From: Kitasatospora indigofera
GTDB lineage: Bacteria > Actinomycetota > Actinomycetes > Streptomycetales > Streptomycetaceae
DNA: 64,000 nt
NCBI RefSeq assembly: GCF_014655955.1
Contig: NZ_BNBO01000051.1
Coordinates: forward strand, 1 to 64,000
Direction of reading: 5' to 3'
Positions 43,161 through 51,527 of this stretch are shown in pieces. Numbering within the stretch: the first letter of the stretch is position 1; each line of letters opens with the position of its first letter. The notes under the pieces are model-generated. The model was not told where the DNA came from. It was given only the letters and a program-made list of their open reading frames with translations, and searched no databases. A program made the translations under genes and the position numbers.

Positions 43161-44342
43161 TCAGGGCGCCGCCGGGGTCCGCGCCTCCTCCCGGCGCAGC
43201 CGCAGTTCGCAGACGACCGCCCAGACCACCGAGACCACGGGGACCGCCACGACCGCACCGATCACCCCGGCCAGGATGCCACCGGCGATCACCGAGAGGG
43301 CGACCGCCACCGGGTGCAGCCGGACGGCCCAGCTCATCACCAGCGGATGCAGCAGGTGGCCCTCGATCTGCCCGATCACCACGATCAGCGCCAGCACGAT
43401 CAGCGCCGTCACCGGGCCCTTCGCGGCCAGCGCGACCACCGCGGCGATCGCCATCGCGACCGGGGAGCCGATCAGCGGCACCAGCGTGGCGAAGAACTCC
43501 AGCACCGTCAGCGGCAGCGCCAGCGGCACCCCCAGCAGGGCCAGCGCGATGCCGACCAGCGCCGCGTTGCTGGCCGCGACGATCATGATGCCCCGGGTGT
43601 AGCCGGCGAAGGTCCGCCAGGCGGCCCGTCCCGCGTGGTCCCAGGTCTCCCGGGCGCCGTGCGGCAGCTGGTGCTTCGCCCAGCGCCACATGCCCTCGCC
43701 GGAGTGGATGAAGAAGATCGAGCAGAACAGGGACAGGGCCGCGCCGGTGACGATCTCCACCACCCGGCTGGCCTCGTCGACGGCCCGGCTGACCAGGGTG
43801 GAGCGGTGTTCGGAGAGGAAGGAGCCGATCTTCGTCTGGAGGTCCGACACGGTGGCCGGCTCGATGTGGAAGGGCGGGCCCTTCAGCCACTGCTCGATCC
43901 GGTCGATGCCGCCGTGGAACTCGTCGCCGAGCTGCTTCCACTCGCCGGCCACGTTCTCGCCGATCAGGGCCAGCACGCCGGCGAGCAGCAGGAGCGCGCC
44001 GAGCACGGTGACCGCGACGGCCGGCCCGCGGGGCATCCAGCGGTTGACCAGGTCGGCGGCCGGCCGCAGCACCGCGGTGATCACCAGGGCGACGAACACC
44101 GCGACCACGGGCAGCACCAGCCGGCCCAGCAAGGACAGCACGGCGTACACGGCGGCGCCCACCAGGAGCAGCCGCCAGGCGTACCCGGCCGCGTGCTCCA
44201 GCCCCGGCGGAACCTGGTGGCCGGACGGCGCGCCGCCGCGGGGGACCGGCCGGCGGGTGGCCGGGGTGCCGGGCCGGGGGCGCCGGCGGTCCGGCCTGCC
44301 GCCCCGCTCCGGGTCCTGCCCCGCTGCCGCCCGAGGAGTCAT
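43161..44342 (-). CDS. AI-2E family membrane transporter
   Basis: The 393-residue protein has a 50-residue basic/proline-rich cytoplasmic N-terminus and about seven to eight membrane helices. The AI-2E core marks are VVAVFVALVITAVLRP, then a soluble helical insertion (GGIDRIEQWLKG...), TRGIMIVAASNAALVGIALALLGVP, LVPLIGSPVAM and GQIEGHLLHPLVM. The family includes TqsA and Na+/H+ antiporters. Quorum-signal export cannot be inferred from homology alone. It starts 9 nt after GGAAGG. Confidence 0.9.
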   Translation of the reverse strand: MTPRAAAGQDPERGGRPDRRRPRPGTPATRRPVPRGGAPSGHQVPPGLEHAAGYAWRLLLVGAAVYAVLSLLGRLVLPVVAVFVALVITAVLRPAADLVNRWMPRGPAVAVTVLGALLLLAGVLALIGENVAGEWKQLGDEFHGGIDRIEQWLKGPPFHIEPATVSDLQTKIGSFLSEHRSTLVSRAVDEASRVVEIVTGAALSLFCSIFFIHSGEGMWRWAKHQLPHGARETWDHAGRAAWRTFAGYTRGIMIVAASNAALVGIALALLGVPLALPLTVLEFFATLVPLIGSPVAMAIAAVVALAAKGPVTALIVLALIVVIGQIEGHLLHPLVMSWAVRLHPVAVALSVIAGGILAGVIGAVVAVPVVSVVWAVVCELRLRREEARTPAAP

Positions 44343-44465
44343 CGCGGTGTGCCTTCCTTGTGTGTCGACCCACCTGCCGGCCCCGCCCCCGACGTTACGT
44401 CAGAGCCGACCGGCTCCCGCCGCACCGGCCGGGGACCCCGATCGCGTGTCGCCCCGCTGCGCCCT

Positions 44466-44525
44466 GGCCCGTCGTGTCGTGGCCCGTCGTGTCCCGGTCC
44501 GTCGTGTCCCGGTCCGTTGGGCCCG
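44466..44525. repeat. Four tandem 15-bp repeats
   Basis: Units 44466-44480, 44481-44495, 44496-44510 and 44511-44525 share GG-(C/T)-CCGTCGTGTC with few changes; the last is the most degenerate. They lie between the AI-2E and UbiA genes, in 304 nt with no supported gene. The function is unknown; they may be a variable-number repeat. Confidence 0.7.
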
Positions 44526-44646
44526 GCGCCGCCGAGCACCGGTCCGTTGCGTCCGGCCCCACCTCGTGCCGCCCGCCCGAGGCGTGTCCCCGCCGGTCCG
44601 CCGGGGGCACGGCGCCACCCGGTCGCGCCGCCACCCTGCCGGACCG

Positions 44647-45552
44647 TCATCCGGACCCCGGCCCCGGGCCGAGGCCGACCCCGCGGGTCAGCAGCGCGGC
44701 CGCCGCCGTCGCGGCCAGCACCAGGGTGGCGAGGAACGGGACCCGGCTCCGCGCCCGGCCCGGCACGGGCAGCACGGTGAGCGGCGCCATCAGGCCGGTG
44801 ATACCCAGCGCCGCCCAGCCGGCCGCGCCGGGCGGCCCCGGCGGTCCGACCGACAGGACCACTGCCGCTGCGCCCAGGACCAGCGCGGCGAGCACCCGGG
44901 TGGGCCCGCCGCCCAGGCGTTGCGGCAGGCCCCGGACCCCGGCCGCCAGGTCGGCCTCGATGTCGGGCAGCACGTTGGTGAGATGGGCGCCGACCCCGAG
45001 CAGGGCCCCGCCGAGCACCGCCCAGCCGGGCGGCCAGGGCCGGCCCGGCAGCCCCAGGGCGACGAAGGCGGGCAGCAGGCCGAACCCCACCGCGTACGGC
45101 AGCCAGGACAGCACGGTCCGCTTCAGGCCCAGGTTGTAGGCCCAGGCCGCGCCGACCCCGGTCAGATGGGCCAGGCCCGCGAGCGGTCCGACCGCCAGCG
45201 AGAGCGGGACGCACAGGGCCAGCGCGGTGCCGGCGGCCCGGCTGAGGACGTGCGGCCGGAGAACGCCGTCGACGAGGGGTTTGTCCGTCCGCCCGGCGGC
45301 CACGTCACGGCCGTGGTCGACCCGGTCGTTGCACCAGCCGACGGACAACTGGCCGGTGAGCACGGCGCCCGCCACCAGCAGACAGCGGGCGGGCCCGAGG
45401 CCGGATGCCGCCGCCAGGGCGGTGACCAGGGCGGTCACCACCGCCGTCGGTTCGGGGTGACACGCCCGGACGAGTCCGGCGACCGCCCCCGGAACGCGCC
45501 GGTCCGGCAGCCGAACTGACGCCTCGACCTGCTGGGTTCCGGTCTCTCGCAC
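44647..45552 (-). CDS. UbiA-family membrane prenyltransferase
   Basis: The 301-residue protein has eight or so membrane helices and both Asp-rich motifs of UbiA enzymes: NDRVDHGRD (near residue 75-83, followed by TDKPLVDG) and DIEAD (near 197). It should bind a Mg2+-prenyl diphosphate and attach it to an aromatic or quinone acceptor. It diverges from the srs-like operon, so its acceptor may be the phenolic lipid or quinone made there. The GTG start has no ribosome site but is 6 nt from TAGCAT on the same strand, fitting leaderless translation. Confidence 0.88.
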   Translation of the reverse strand: MRETGTQQVEASVRLPDRRVPGAVAGLVRACHPEPTAVVTALVTALAAASGLGPARCLLVAGAVLTGQLSVGWCNDRVDHGRDVAAGRTDKPLVDGVLRPHVLSRAAGTALALCVPLSLAVGPLAGLAHLTGVGAAWAYNLGLKRTVLSWLPYAVGFGLLPAFVALGLPGRPWPPGWAVLGGALLGVGAHLTNVLPDIEADLAAGVRGLPQRLGGGPTRVLAALVLGAAAVVLSVGPPGPPGAAGWAALGITGLMAPLTVLPVPGRARSRVPFLATLVLAATAAAALLTRGVGLGPGPGSG

Positions 45553-45628
45553 CCGACGATGCTAGCCGCCGGATGCCCGGGATGTCCCGATAGGCAAAGT
45601 TGCTGGCGATTCTCCCTAGTATGGGGTG
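45553..45628. promoter_or_regulatory. Divergent promoter region with two leaderless-type -10 elements
   Basis: On the plus strand TAGTAT (45617-45622) is followed by 6 nt and the PKS ATG. On the minus strand TAGCAT (45564-45559) is followed by 6 nt and the UbiA GTG. Neither gene has a Shine-Dalgarno. The repeat CGGGA-TG-TCCCG lies between them and may be a shared operator. Confidence 0.6.
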
Positions 45629-46690
45629 ATGACGCGAATCGCGGCCGTCCACGGAGTCCTCCCGCCCCACCGCTACCACCAGCACGAGATCCGGGACGCC
45701 CTCGCGGAGATCTTCCTGGCCGGCGGCGCCGACCGCAGGTCGCTCGACCGGCTGCACGCCACCGCGACCGTCGGCACCCGCCACCTGGCCCTGCCGCTGG
45801 AGCGGTACGCCGGGCTGACCGGATTCGGCGCGGCCAACGACCTCTTCATCGAACACGCCCTGGAGCTGGGGGAGCGGGCGCTGCGCGGGGCCCTGGACGA
45901 GGCCGGCCTGCGCCCCGAGGACGTCGACCTGGTGATCTCCACCTCGGTCACCGGGATCGCCGCGCCCTCGGTCGAGGCCCGGCTCGCCCACCGGCTCGGG
46001 CTGCGGCCCGACGTCAAGCGGCTGCCGCTCTTCGGCCTCGGCTGCGTGGCCGGGGCGGCCGGCCTCGCCCGGCTGCACGACTACCTCCGCGGGCACCCTG
46101 ACCAGGTCGCGGTGCTGCTCTCGGTCGAACTCTGCTCGCTGACCGTCCAGCGCGGCGACGGGTCCCCCGCCAACCTGGTCGCCGGTGCGCTGTTCGGCGA
46201 CGGCGCCGCCGCGGTGGTCGCCGTCGGACCCGAGGCCCCGGTGGGCGGCGCCGCCGGGCCCACCGTCCGGGCCACCCGCAGCCACCTCTACCCGGGCACC
46301 ACCGACCTGCTCGGCTGGCACATCCGCGACCAGGGCTTCCGCATCATGCTCGGCAGCGATCTGCCGGAGGTCGTCCGGGCGCACCTCGGCGACGAGGTGC
46401 GCTCCTTCCTCGCCGACCACGAGCTGAAGCGGGACGACGTCACCGCCTGGGTCTGCCACCCGGGCGGGCCCAAGGTGCTGGACGCCGTCCGCGAATCGCT
46501 GGACCTGCCGGCCCGGGCGCTGGAGCTGAGCCGGCGTTCGCTGGCCGAGGTCGGCAACCTCTCCTCCGCCTCCGTGCTGCACATCCTGCGCGACACCCTC
46601 GCCACCCGGCCGCCGCTGCCCGGTACCCCCGGGGTGCTGCTCGCGCTGGGGCCCGGCCTCAGCTCCGAACTCGTCCTTCTCACCTGGTAG
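45629..46690 (+). CDS. srsA: Type III polyketide synthase (alkylresorcinol/alkylpyrone synthase, SrsA-like)
   Basis: The 353-residue protein uses the ATG at 45629; the GTG one codon earlier is less likely. The catalytic triad of chalcone-synthase-type enzymes is present: Cys in FGLGCVAGAAG (near 138), His in VCHPGGPKVLDA, and Asn in VGNLSSASVL. Gene order with the next two genes matches srsABC of Streptomyces griseus. There SrsA extends fatty acyl starters with malonyl and methylmalonyl units to alkylresorcinols. The likely product is a membrane phenolic lipid. Confidence 0.9.
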   Translation: MTRIAAVHGVLPPHRYHQHEIRDALAEIFLAGGADRRSLDRLHATATVGTRHLALPLERYAGLTGFGAANDLFIEHALELGERALRGALDEAGLRPEDVDLVISTSVTGIAAPSVEARLAHRLGLRPDVKRLPLFGLGCVAGAAGLARLHDYLRGHPDQVAVLLSVELCSLTVQRGDGSPANLVAGALFGDGAAAVVAVGPEAPVGGAAGPTVRATRSHLYPGTTDLLGWHIRDQGFRIMLGSDLPEVVRAHLGDEVRSFLADHELKRDDVTAWVCHPGGPKVLDAVRESLDLPARALELSRRSLAEVGNLSSASVLHILRDTLATRPPLPGTPGVLLALGPGLSSELVLLTW

Positions 46691-46697
46691 GCATCCG

Positions 46698-47234
46698 ATG
46701 GCCCCCTACACCCTGCTGGTGCTGCTGGTCGCCCTCGAACGGCTGGCCGAACTCGTCACCGCCCGCCGCAACGCCGCCTGGAGCCGCCGGCACGGCGCGA
46801 CCGAGTACGGCGGCGGCCACTACCCGGTGATGGTCCTGCTGCACACCGGGCTGCTGGCCGGCTGCCTGGCCGAAACCGCCCTGGCCGACCGGCCGTTCGT
46901 CCCCGCCCTCGGCTGGCCGATGCTCGCCCTCGCCCTTGCCGCGCAGGGCCTGCGCTGGTGGTGCATCGCCACCCTGGGCCCGCGCTGGAACACCCGGGTG
47001 ATCGTCGTGCCAGGCCTGCCCCTGGTCGACCGCGGCCCGTACCGCCTGCTCTCCCACCCCAACTACCTCGCGGTGGTGGCCGAGGGGATCGCCCTGCCGC
47101 TGGTGCACGGCAACTGGCTCACCGCCACCGGCTTCACCCTGCTCAACCTGCCGCTGCTGGCCGTCCGGCTGCGCTGCGAGAACGCCGCCCTCGCCACCCT
47201 GCCCGCACCCGCCGCCGCGCCGGCCCTCCGGTAG
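46698..47234 (+). CDS. srsB: ICMT-family membrane methyltransferase (SrsB-like)
   Basis: The 178-residue protein has four to five membrane helices. Its C-terminal half carries the isoprenylcysteine carboxyl methyltransferase pattern: GPRWNTRVIVVPG, RGPYRLLSHPNYLAV (the R-H-P-x-Y SAM-site motif) and ENAAL. It starts 7 nt after the PKS stop, so the genes are translationally coupled. In the srs pathway this enzyme O-methylates the alkylresorcinol ring. Confidence 0.85.
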   Translation: MAPYTLLVLLVALERLAELVTARRNAAWSRRHGATEYGGGHYPVMVLLHTGLLAGCLAETALADRPFVPALGWPMLALALAAQGLRWWCIATLGPRWNTRVIVVPGLPLVDRGPYRLLSHPNYLAVVAEGIALPLVHGNWLTATGFTLLNLPLLAVRLRCENAALATLPAPAAAPALR

Positions 47235-47246
47235 CCGGGGCCCGCC

Positions 47247-48266
47247 GTGATCGACCTGCTCGTCGCCGGCGGCGGCCCGGCCGGGCTCGCCACCGCCATC
47301 CACGCCGCCCTGGCCGGCCTGGAGGTGGTGGTGGCCGAACCCCGAGCCACCCCGATCGACAAGGCCTGCGGCGAAGGCCTGATGCCCCCGGCGCTGCGCG
47401 GCCTGACCGGCCTCGGCGTCACCCTCCAGGGGCACCCCCTGCGCGGCATCCGCTACCTGGACGGGGCCCGCAACATCGCCGAGGCCCCCTTCGGCACCGG
47501 CCCGGGCCTGGGCGTACGCCGCACCGAGCTGCACCACGCCCTCGCCCGCCGCGCGGCCGAACTGGGCGTCCTGGTCGAGCCGGTCCGGGTCGGCGCCGTC
47601 CACCAGCACGACGACCACGTCAGCGCCGCCGGGCTGCGCGCCCGCTACCTGGCCGCCGCCGACGGACTGCACTCACCGATCCGCCGCAGCCTCGGCCTGG
47701 GCCTGCCGGACGACCGCCCGGCCCGCTACGGGCTGCGCCGGCACTACGCGGTGGCGCCCTGGAGCGACCACGTCGAGGTGCACTGGTCGGCCGGGAGCGA
47801 GGCCTATGTCACCCCGCTCGGCCCGGAGTTGGTCGGCGTCGCCGTCCTCACCGGGCACCGCGAGCCGTTCGAGCAGCAGCTCGCGCGGTTCCCGCAGCTC
47901 GGCCGCAGGCTCCCGCCCGCCGCGGCGACCGGCCGGGCCCGGGGCGCCGGCGCGCTGCGCCAGCGGGTGCGGCGCCGGGTCGCGGGGCGCGTCCTGCTGG
48001 TGGGGGACGCCGCCGGCTACGTCGACGCGCTCACCGGCGAGGGCATCTCGGTGGCGCTGGCCGGCGCGGCCCGGCTGGTCGACTGCGTACGGGCCGGCCG
48101 CCCGCAGGACTACGAACGCGCCTGGTGCCGGGCCACCCGCCGCTACCGGCTGCTCACCGAGTCGCTGCTCCGGCTGCGCGGCCGGCCGGCGGTGGCGGCC
48201 CGGATCGTCCCGCTGGCCGCCCGGTGCCCCGCCGCCTTCGCCGCCGCCGTCCGCTGCCTGGGCTGA
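47247..48266 (+). CDS. srsC: FAD-dependent oxidoreductase/hydroxylase (SrsC-like)
   Basis: A GTG start 12 nt after the previous stop gives 339 residues. It has GGGPAGLATAIHA (FAD), the geranylgeranyl-reductase-like KACGEGLMPPAL, YLAAADGLHSPIRRSLG (DG motif) and LLVGDAAGYVDALTGEGI (GD motif). As in the srs pathway it could oxidise a methylated resorcinol to a hydroquinone or quinone. Its motifs are also close to GGR-type flavoproteins, so reduction of a prenyl chain is an alternative, notable given the divergent UbiA gene. Confidence 0.85.
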   Translation: MIDLLVAGGGPAGLATAIHAALAGLEVVVAEPRATPIDKACGEGLMPPALRGLTGLGVTLQGHPLRGIRYLDGARNIAEAPFGTGPGLGVRRTELHHALARRAAELGVLVEPVRVGAVHQHDDHVSAAGLRARYLAAADGLHSPIRRSLGLGLPDDRPARYGLRRHYAVAPWSDHVEVHWSAGSEAYVTPLGPELVGVAVLTGHREPFEQQLARFPQLGRRLPPAAATGRARGAGALRQRVRRRVAGRVLLVGDAAGYVDALTGEGISVALAGAARLVDCVRAGRPQDYERAWCRATRRYRLLTESLLRLRGRPAVAARIVPLAARCPAAFAAAVRCLG

Positions 48267-48851
48267 CGGAGCCTCAGCGACGGTGGACGACCGCCCGTAC
48301 CGCGGCCGGGCCGGTGGCCGGGTGCGGCGCGCCGCCAACCTGGCTTTTCGGACCAGCGAGCCACGTCGACGGTGACGTCCGCACCGGGGCGGCACCGCAG
48401 TGCGGCCGGTGGCCCGGGCGAGATCCGGGAGACCAGGACCGGGTCTCGTGCGGTTGAGAAGGGGGTCCGCAGCCCCCTGCTCGACCACCATGCCGTCCGG
48501 CCCCTGATGCCCAGGGCCACACACCAGGGGCGGGGGACCCATGTCACCCGCAGCCCGTGTGTGTCATGGCCCGCCATGTTCTCGCCCAGGCCACGCCCGG
48601 GGGTCTCGTGCCGACACTGACCCACACTCTGGCCGGGAGAACCGGACACCTGCTACCCCCATTGGTAGCGGGGTCTGACCGGCCCCTCGAACGCGTCCGG
48701 TCACGGCGCAGTCTGACGCCTGACGCAAGATGCACGCCCACGGTCTCCACCGAAGCCCTCGCCGGTGCGAGGTGCACGCGAGCGCTGCAATGCCTACGTT
48801 GGAGGTAATAGCAGCCTCGCGGCTCAGCAAACCCGTGGACCTGGGGTGCTC
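48267..48851. other. Intergenic region before the atypical gene, with a structured hairpin
   Basis: No gene supported in 585 nt. A two-part hairpin (48452-48458 with 48480-48486, and 48461-48465 with 48473-48477) lies 186 nt after srsC and may be its terminator. GGGTCTCGTGC occurs at 48441-48451 and again at 48601-48611. GCTACC/GGTAGC (48652-48669) is another small hairpin. Composition drops toward the next gene. Confidence 0.5.
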
Positions 48852-51527
48852 ATGTCTTGGTGGAGAGAGAATCCTGGGCAGTGGCTCCGCGTAAAAGTCC
48901 CCAGACCGGCCGCCGGTGGGTACGGCTGGCTGAGTGGGTTCTTATTCGCGGCGGTCGCCGCCTTGTGGGGTGTAGCGGCATTCTGGCAAAACTCTCGGAG
49001 TATCGAGGGGGACGCTTGGATTGCCGCACTGAGGGTTTCGAGTCCATTCCGGTTCTTCATCGTCGGAGTTTTTACCGTCACAGCTTGCTACTGTTTTCGC
49101 CGTTTCCGCATCAGTCGTCGAATGATATTACCTGGTCCAATCTCTGTGCCTACCTTCAGTCGCGAAGGTGAAGGTTCTGGAATCGAAGTCGAGAGATTGA
49201 CGACGAACTTCCGTGAGGCTCTGGCCGAGGTCAGCCTAGAAGCCCCTTCGCCTATGCCGGGAGGTTCGCAGCAAATAGACTTCGTGGAAGTACTGCATAG
49301 TCCAGCAATGGAGTCCAGTAGTACATCTGCCAGCATGGCGTCAGCGCTCGGGCGGCTGCTGAGCCTAACGCATGTCAGTTACTCGTACCAGGTCAACGGC
49401 GTACTCTATCGAGCCCCGGGGGACAGGTGCAGCGTAACGGTTCAAGTCATCGTGCTACCTAAATGGGCCAGTCAATCCATAACTTGCACTGAATCGACTT
49501 TTGAAGCTGCCATAAGAAGTGCTGCTTATGAGGTCTGCGCCTTCATTCTTCCGCTGACGCGGCTTGTCGAGAAGCCGCCCTGGGCCGCGTGGCATGGCTT
49601 GGCCATCCCACACGGTCTGTTCAGAGATGTGCAAGAGGCGCAGAGGTGCAAGTTCTCCAGGCGTTACGATGAAGCTCTCGGCAAGTATTTCGATGCCATT
49701 TCACAGGATCCGCATAATCCGTTCCTTCGGCTCGAAGTTGGTTTCATCCAGGAACAGCTCGGCCTTTCTCTTGATGCCTTGATGACCTATCAGGATGTGA
49801 TCAAGCTCGGGCTGGAGAGAGATCTTGGGCACTTTTCTTGGATGAGAGGAAGCCCGGCATATTTTCGAAAAATCGGGACTCATAGGAACTGGTGGCGTTC
49901 GGCATTGCTCACGGCACGTTATCGCCAGGCGGTACTCCTCGGCATGGGCGAGCAGCTGATAGACGACTGGTGCTCGTACAAAAGAATTCCAGCCGGGGAG
50001 CGCAAGCGGGATGCCGAGCTCCAGCATCTGGGCACCCGAATCCGCCAGATGTTCGGTGCATATGAAGCAGGCTTTGCCGAGTATCTGAATGATCATGGCG
50101 AAGAGGCTGGTGATGGCGGTCGTCGAGACGTCAAGGCCCTGCTGGACTGCGATTTCTCGGACGAGCCAGGGGACGAGGGTGGAAAACTTCTACTGCAGGA
50201 GTTCTTTCAGTTTGTCGGACAGAGCAAGGCGCAGGATCTGTGTCGCGCCTACCGCTTCCGAAGAATCCCTGGTGGAACCGTTTCGCGGGTCGCTCTGAGG
50301 CTCATGCTTGTTTGGGCGCCGGCGCGGCGGTGCTGGACCAGGGCAACCCGTAGAGACTTGGCTCGAAGGGAACCGGACTCGGCAAAGGAATGGAAAGCTC
50401 CCTGTGAGCTGAAATACGCCAGAGTATACAGAAATTCGCATCTGGCGAAGGTGCGAAAATCAACGTCAAAAGTTCTGGCGAAGATCTCCGGACGGGAGTG
50501 GCAGTGGCCGATGACCGTCGAGCATATCAATCGGGAAATTCGAATTGCTTGGTTCTCCGGCATGCCACTGCTGCGCCGGAGCCCCTGGCACGACTTCTAC
50601 TATGCTGCGTGTATCTTCGCCATCGGACTCCTTCCTCTCGAAAGGGGCCGGCTGTGCAATCCGGAAGAGATCAGTGAAAGTGGTGATCGGAATGACTTCA
50701 CAGCATCTCTTGCCGGAGAGGCTGTCGACTTCCTTGACAGGGCATGCCGGCGAGCGGATAGCAGTTCCATCGCCTCTATGCGGTCCTGGATCGTCGCAGA
50801 GGATCCGGACCTTGCAGGGCTGCGAACATTCACTGAGTTCGTGGACTGGGAGGACGAGCACTATCCGATCAAGAACCCGGCGTACCTCCGCCCTGTCGAT
50901 GTGCACGGTCTGGAGCTCACCAGATACCAGCACCATCTTGTAGAAAAAGTGGCAGGCCTGATGGTTCAGATTTGGGAACGTCGCGAGTGCGAGCTGTTGA
51001 GTACGCACCCTCATGCCGACGGGATGCTGCAGAGATGGATCGACGAGGAGAACAGTACCTGGACGATGGCTCGCGCCTTCGTCGTCGATCGGCATCACTG
51101 GCAGACCAGGTTCGATTTCATCAGGACAATGCAGGAATTTGCCCAGATCAATTCATTCCTTTTCGAATATCCATGTCCGAGCTATAGTGACGACCCAGTG
51201 ATGCAGCTCGGAGAATCTTTCCGTCGCCGTCAGGGAGCAGATGATTCCCATCAGCTGTTCCAGGATACGGTGAGCTCGGTCCACGAACATCGAAAGGAAA
51301 GGATGGGTGACTTGGGCGAGCTCTTGGGGACGGAGCGAAACCTCAAAGAGCAGATTTGCATCACGGAGCCCAAGGCGTCAAGCCAAAAGGATATACGCCG
51401 CCTCTGCATCGAGCGGTCGCGGATGTGGGCGCGACTAGAGAAGGCTTTTTCCGAGAGGCCTGGGGAGGACACGGTAGAGGTGCTTGGGGACCTTGCCTCT
51501 GTCTTCGAGGAGCCCGGCAGGAAGTAA
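48852..51527 (+). CDS. Large membrane-anchored TPR-like protein of unknown function, atypical composition
   Basis: The ATG at 48852 gives 891 residues; a start at 48765 would add 29. No strong ribosome site is visible. Two membrane helices lie near the N-terminus (about 23-44 and 62-82). An alpha/beta region follows (about 95-230, strands IDFVEVLH, VSYSYQVNGVLYR and SVTVQVIVLP), then a TPR-like repeat (about 265-310, RYDEALGKYFDAISQDPHNP). A long helical part rich in Trp, Arg and Glu forms the C-terminus. Codon use is unlike all other genes here: many A/T third positions, ATA and AGA codons, and a TTA codon at residue 93. This suggests recent transfer and bldA dependence. A conflict or signalling role is only a guess. 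Confidence 0.75.
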   Translation: MSWWRENPGQWLRVKVPRPAAGGYGWLSGFLFAAVAALWGVAAFWQNSRSIEGDAWIAALRVSSPFRFFIVGVFTVTACYCFRRFRISRRMILPGPISVPTFSREGEGSGIEVERLTTNFREALAEVSLEAPSPMPGGSQQIDFVEVLHSPAMESSSTSASMASALGRLLSLTHVSYSYQVNGVLYRAPGDRCSVTVQVIVLPKWASQSITCTESTFEAAIRSAAYEVCAFILPLTRLVEKPPWAAWHGLAIPHGLFRDVQEAQRCKFSRRYDEALGKYFDAISQDPHNPFLRLEVGFIQEQLGLSLDALMTYQDVIKLGLERDLGHFSWMRGSPAYFRKIGTHRNWWRSALLTARYRQAVLLGMGEQLIDDWCSYKRIPAGERKRDAELQHLGTRIRQMFGAYEAGFAEYLNDHGEEAGDGGRRDVKALLDCDFSDEPGDEGGKLLLQEFFQFVGQSKAQDLCRAYRFRRIPGGTVSRVALRLMLVWAPARRCWTRATRRDLARREPDSAKEWKAPCELKYARVYRNSHLAKVRKSTSKVLAKISGREWQWPMTVEHINREIRIAWFSGMPLLRRSPWHDFYYAACIFAIGLLPLERGRLCNPEEISESGDRNDFTASLAGEAVDFLDRACRRADSSSIASMRSWIVAEDPDLAGLRTFTEFVDWEDEHYPIKNPAYLRPVDVHGLELTRYQHHLVEKVAGLMVQIWERRECELLSTHPHADGMLQRWIDEENSTWTMARAFVVDRHHWQTRFDFIRTMQEFAQINSFLFEYPCPSYSDDPVMQLGESFRRRQGADDSHQLFQDTVSSVHEHRKERMGDLGELLGTERNLKEQICITEPKASSQKDIRRLCIERSRMWARLEKAFSERPGEDTVEVLGDLASVFEEPGRK

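Noticed and set aside
44395..44780. Frames over the 15-bp repeats encoding Arg/Pro/Ser repeats
   Set aside because: Low-complexity readings of a non-coding tandem repeat; no family or ribosome site.
48451..48486. tRNA-anticodon-arm-like hairpin (GGGGG, 7-nt loop, CCCCC)
   Set aside because: No acceptor stem, D-arm or GTTCGA T-loop can be placed on either strand. It is better explained as a terminator-like hairpin.
48852..51527. Prophage or integrative element around the atypical gene
   Set aside because: No integrase, phage gene, flanking tRNA or convincing direct-repeat attachment site. The 11-nt GGGTCTCGTGC repeat lies on one side only.
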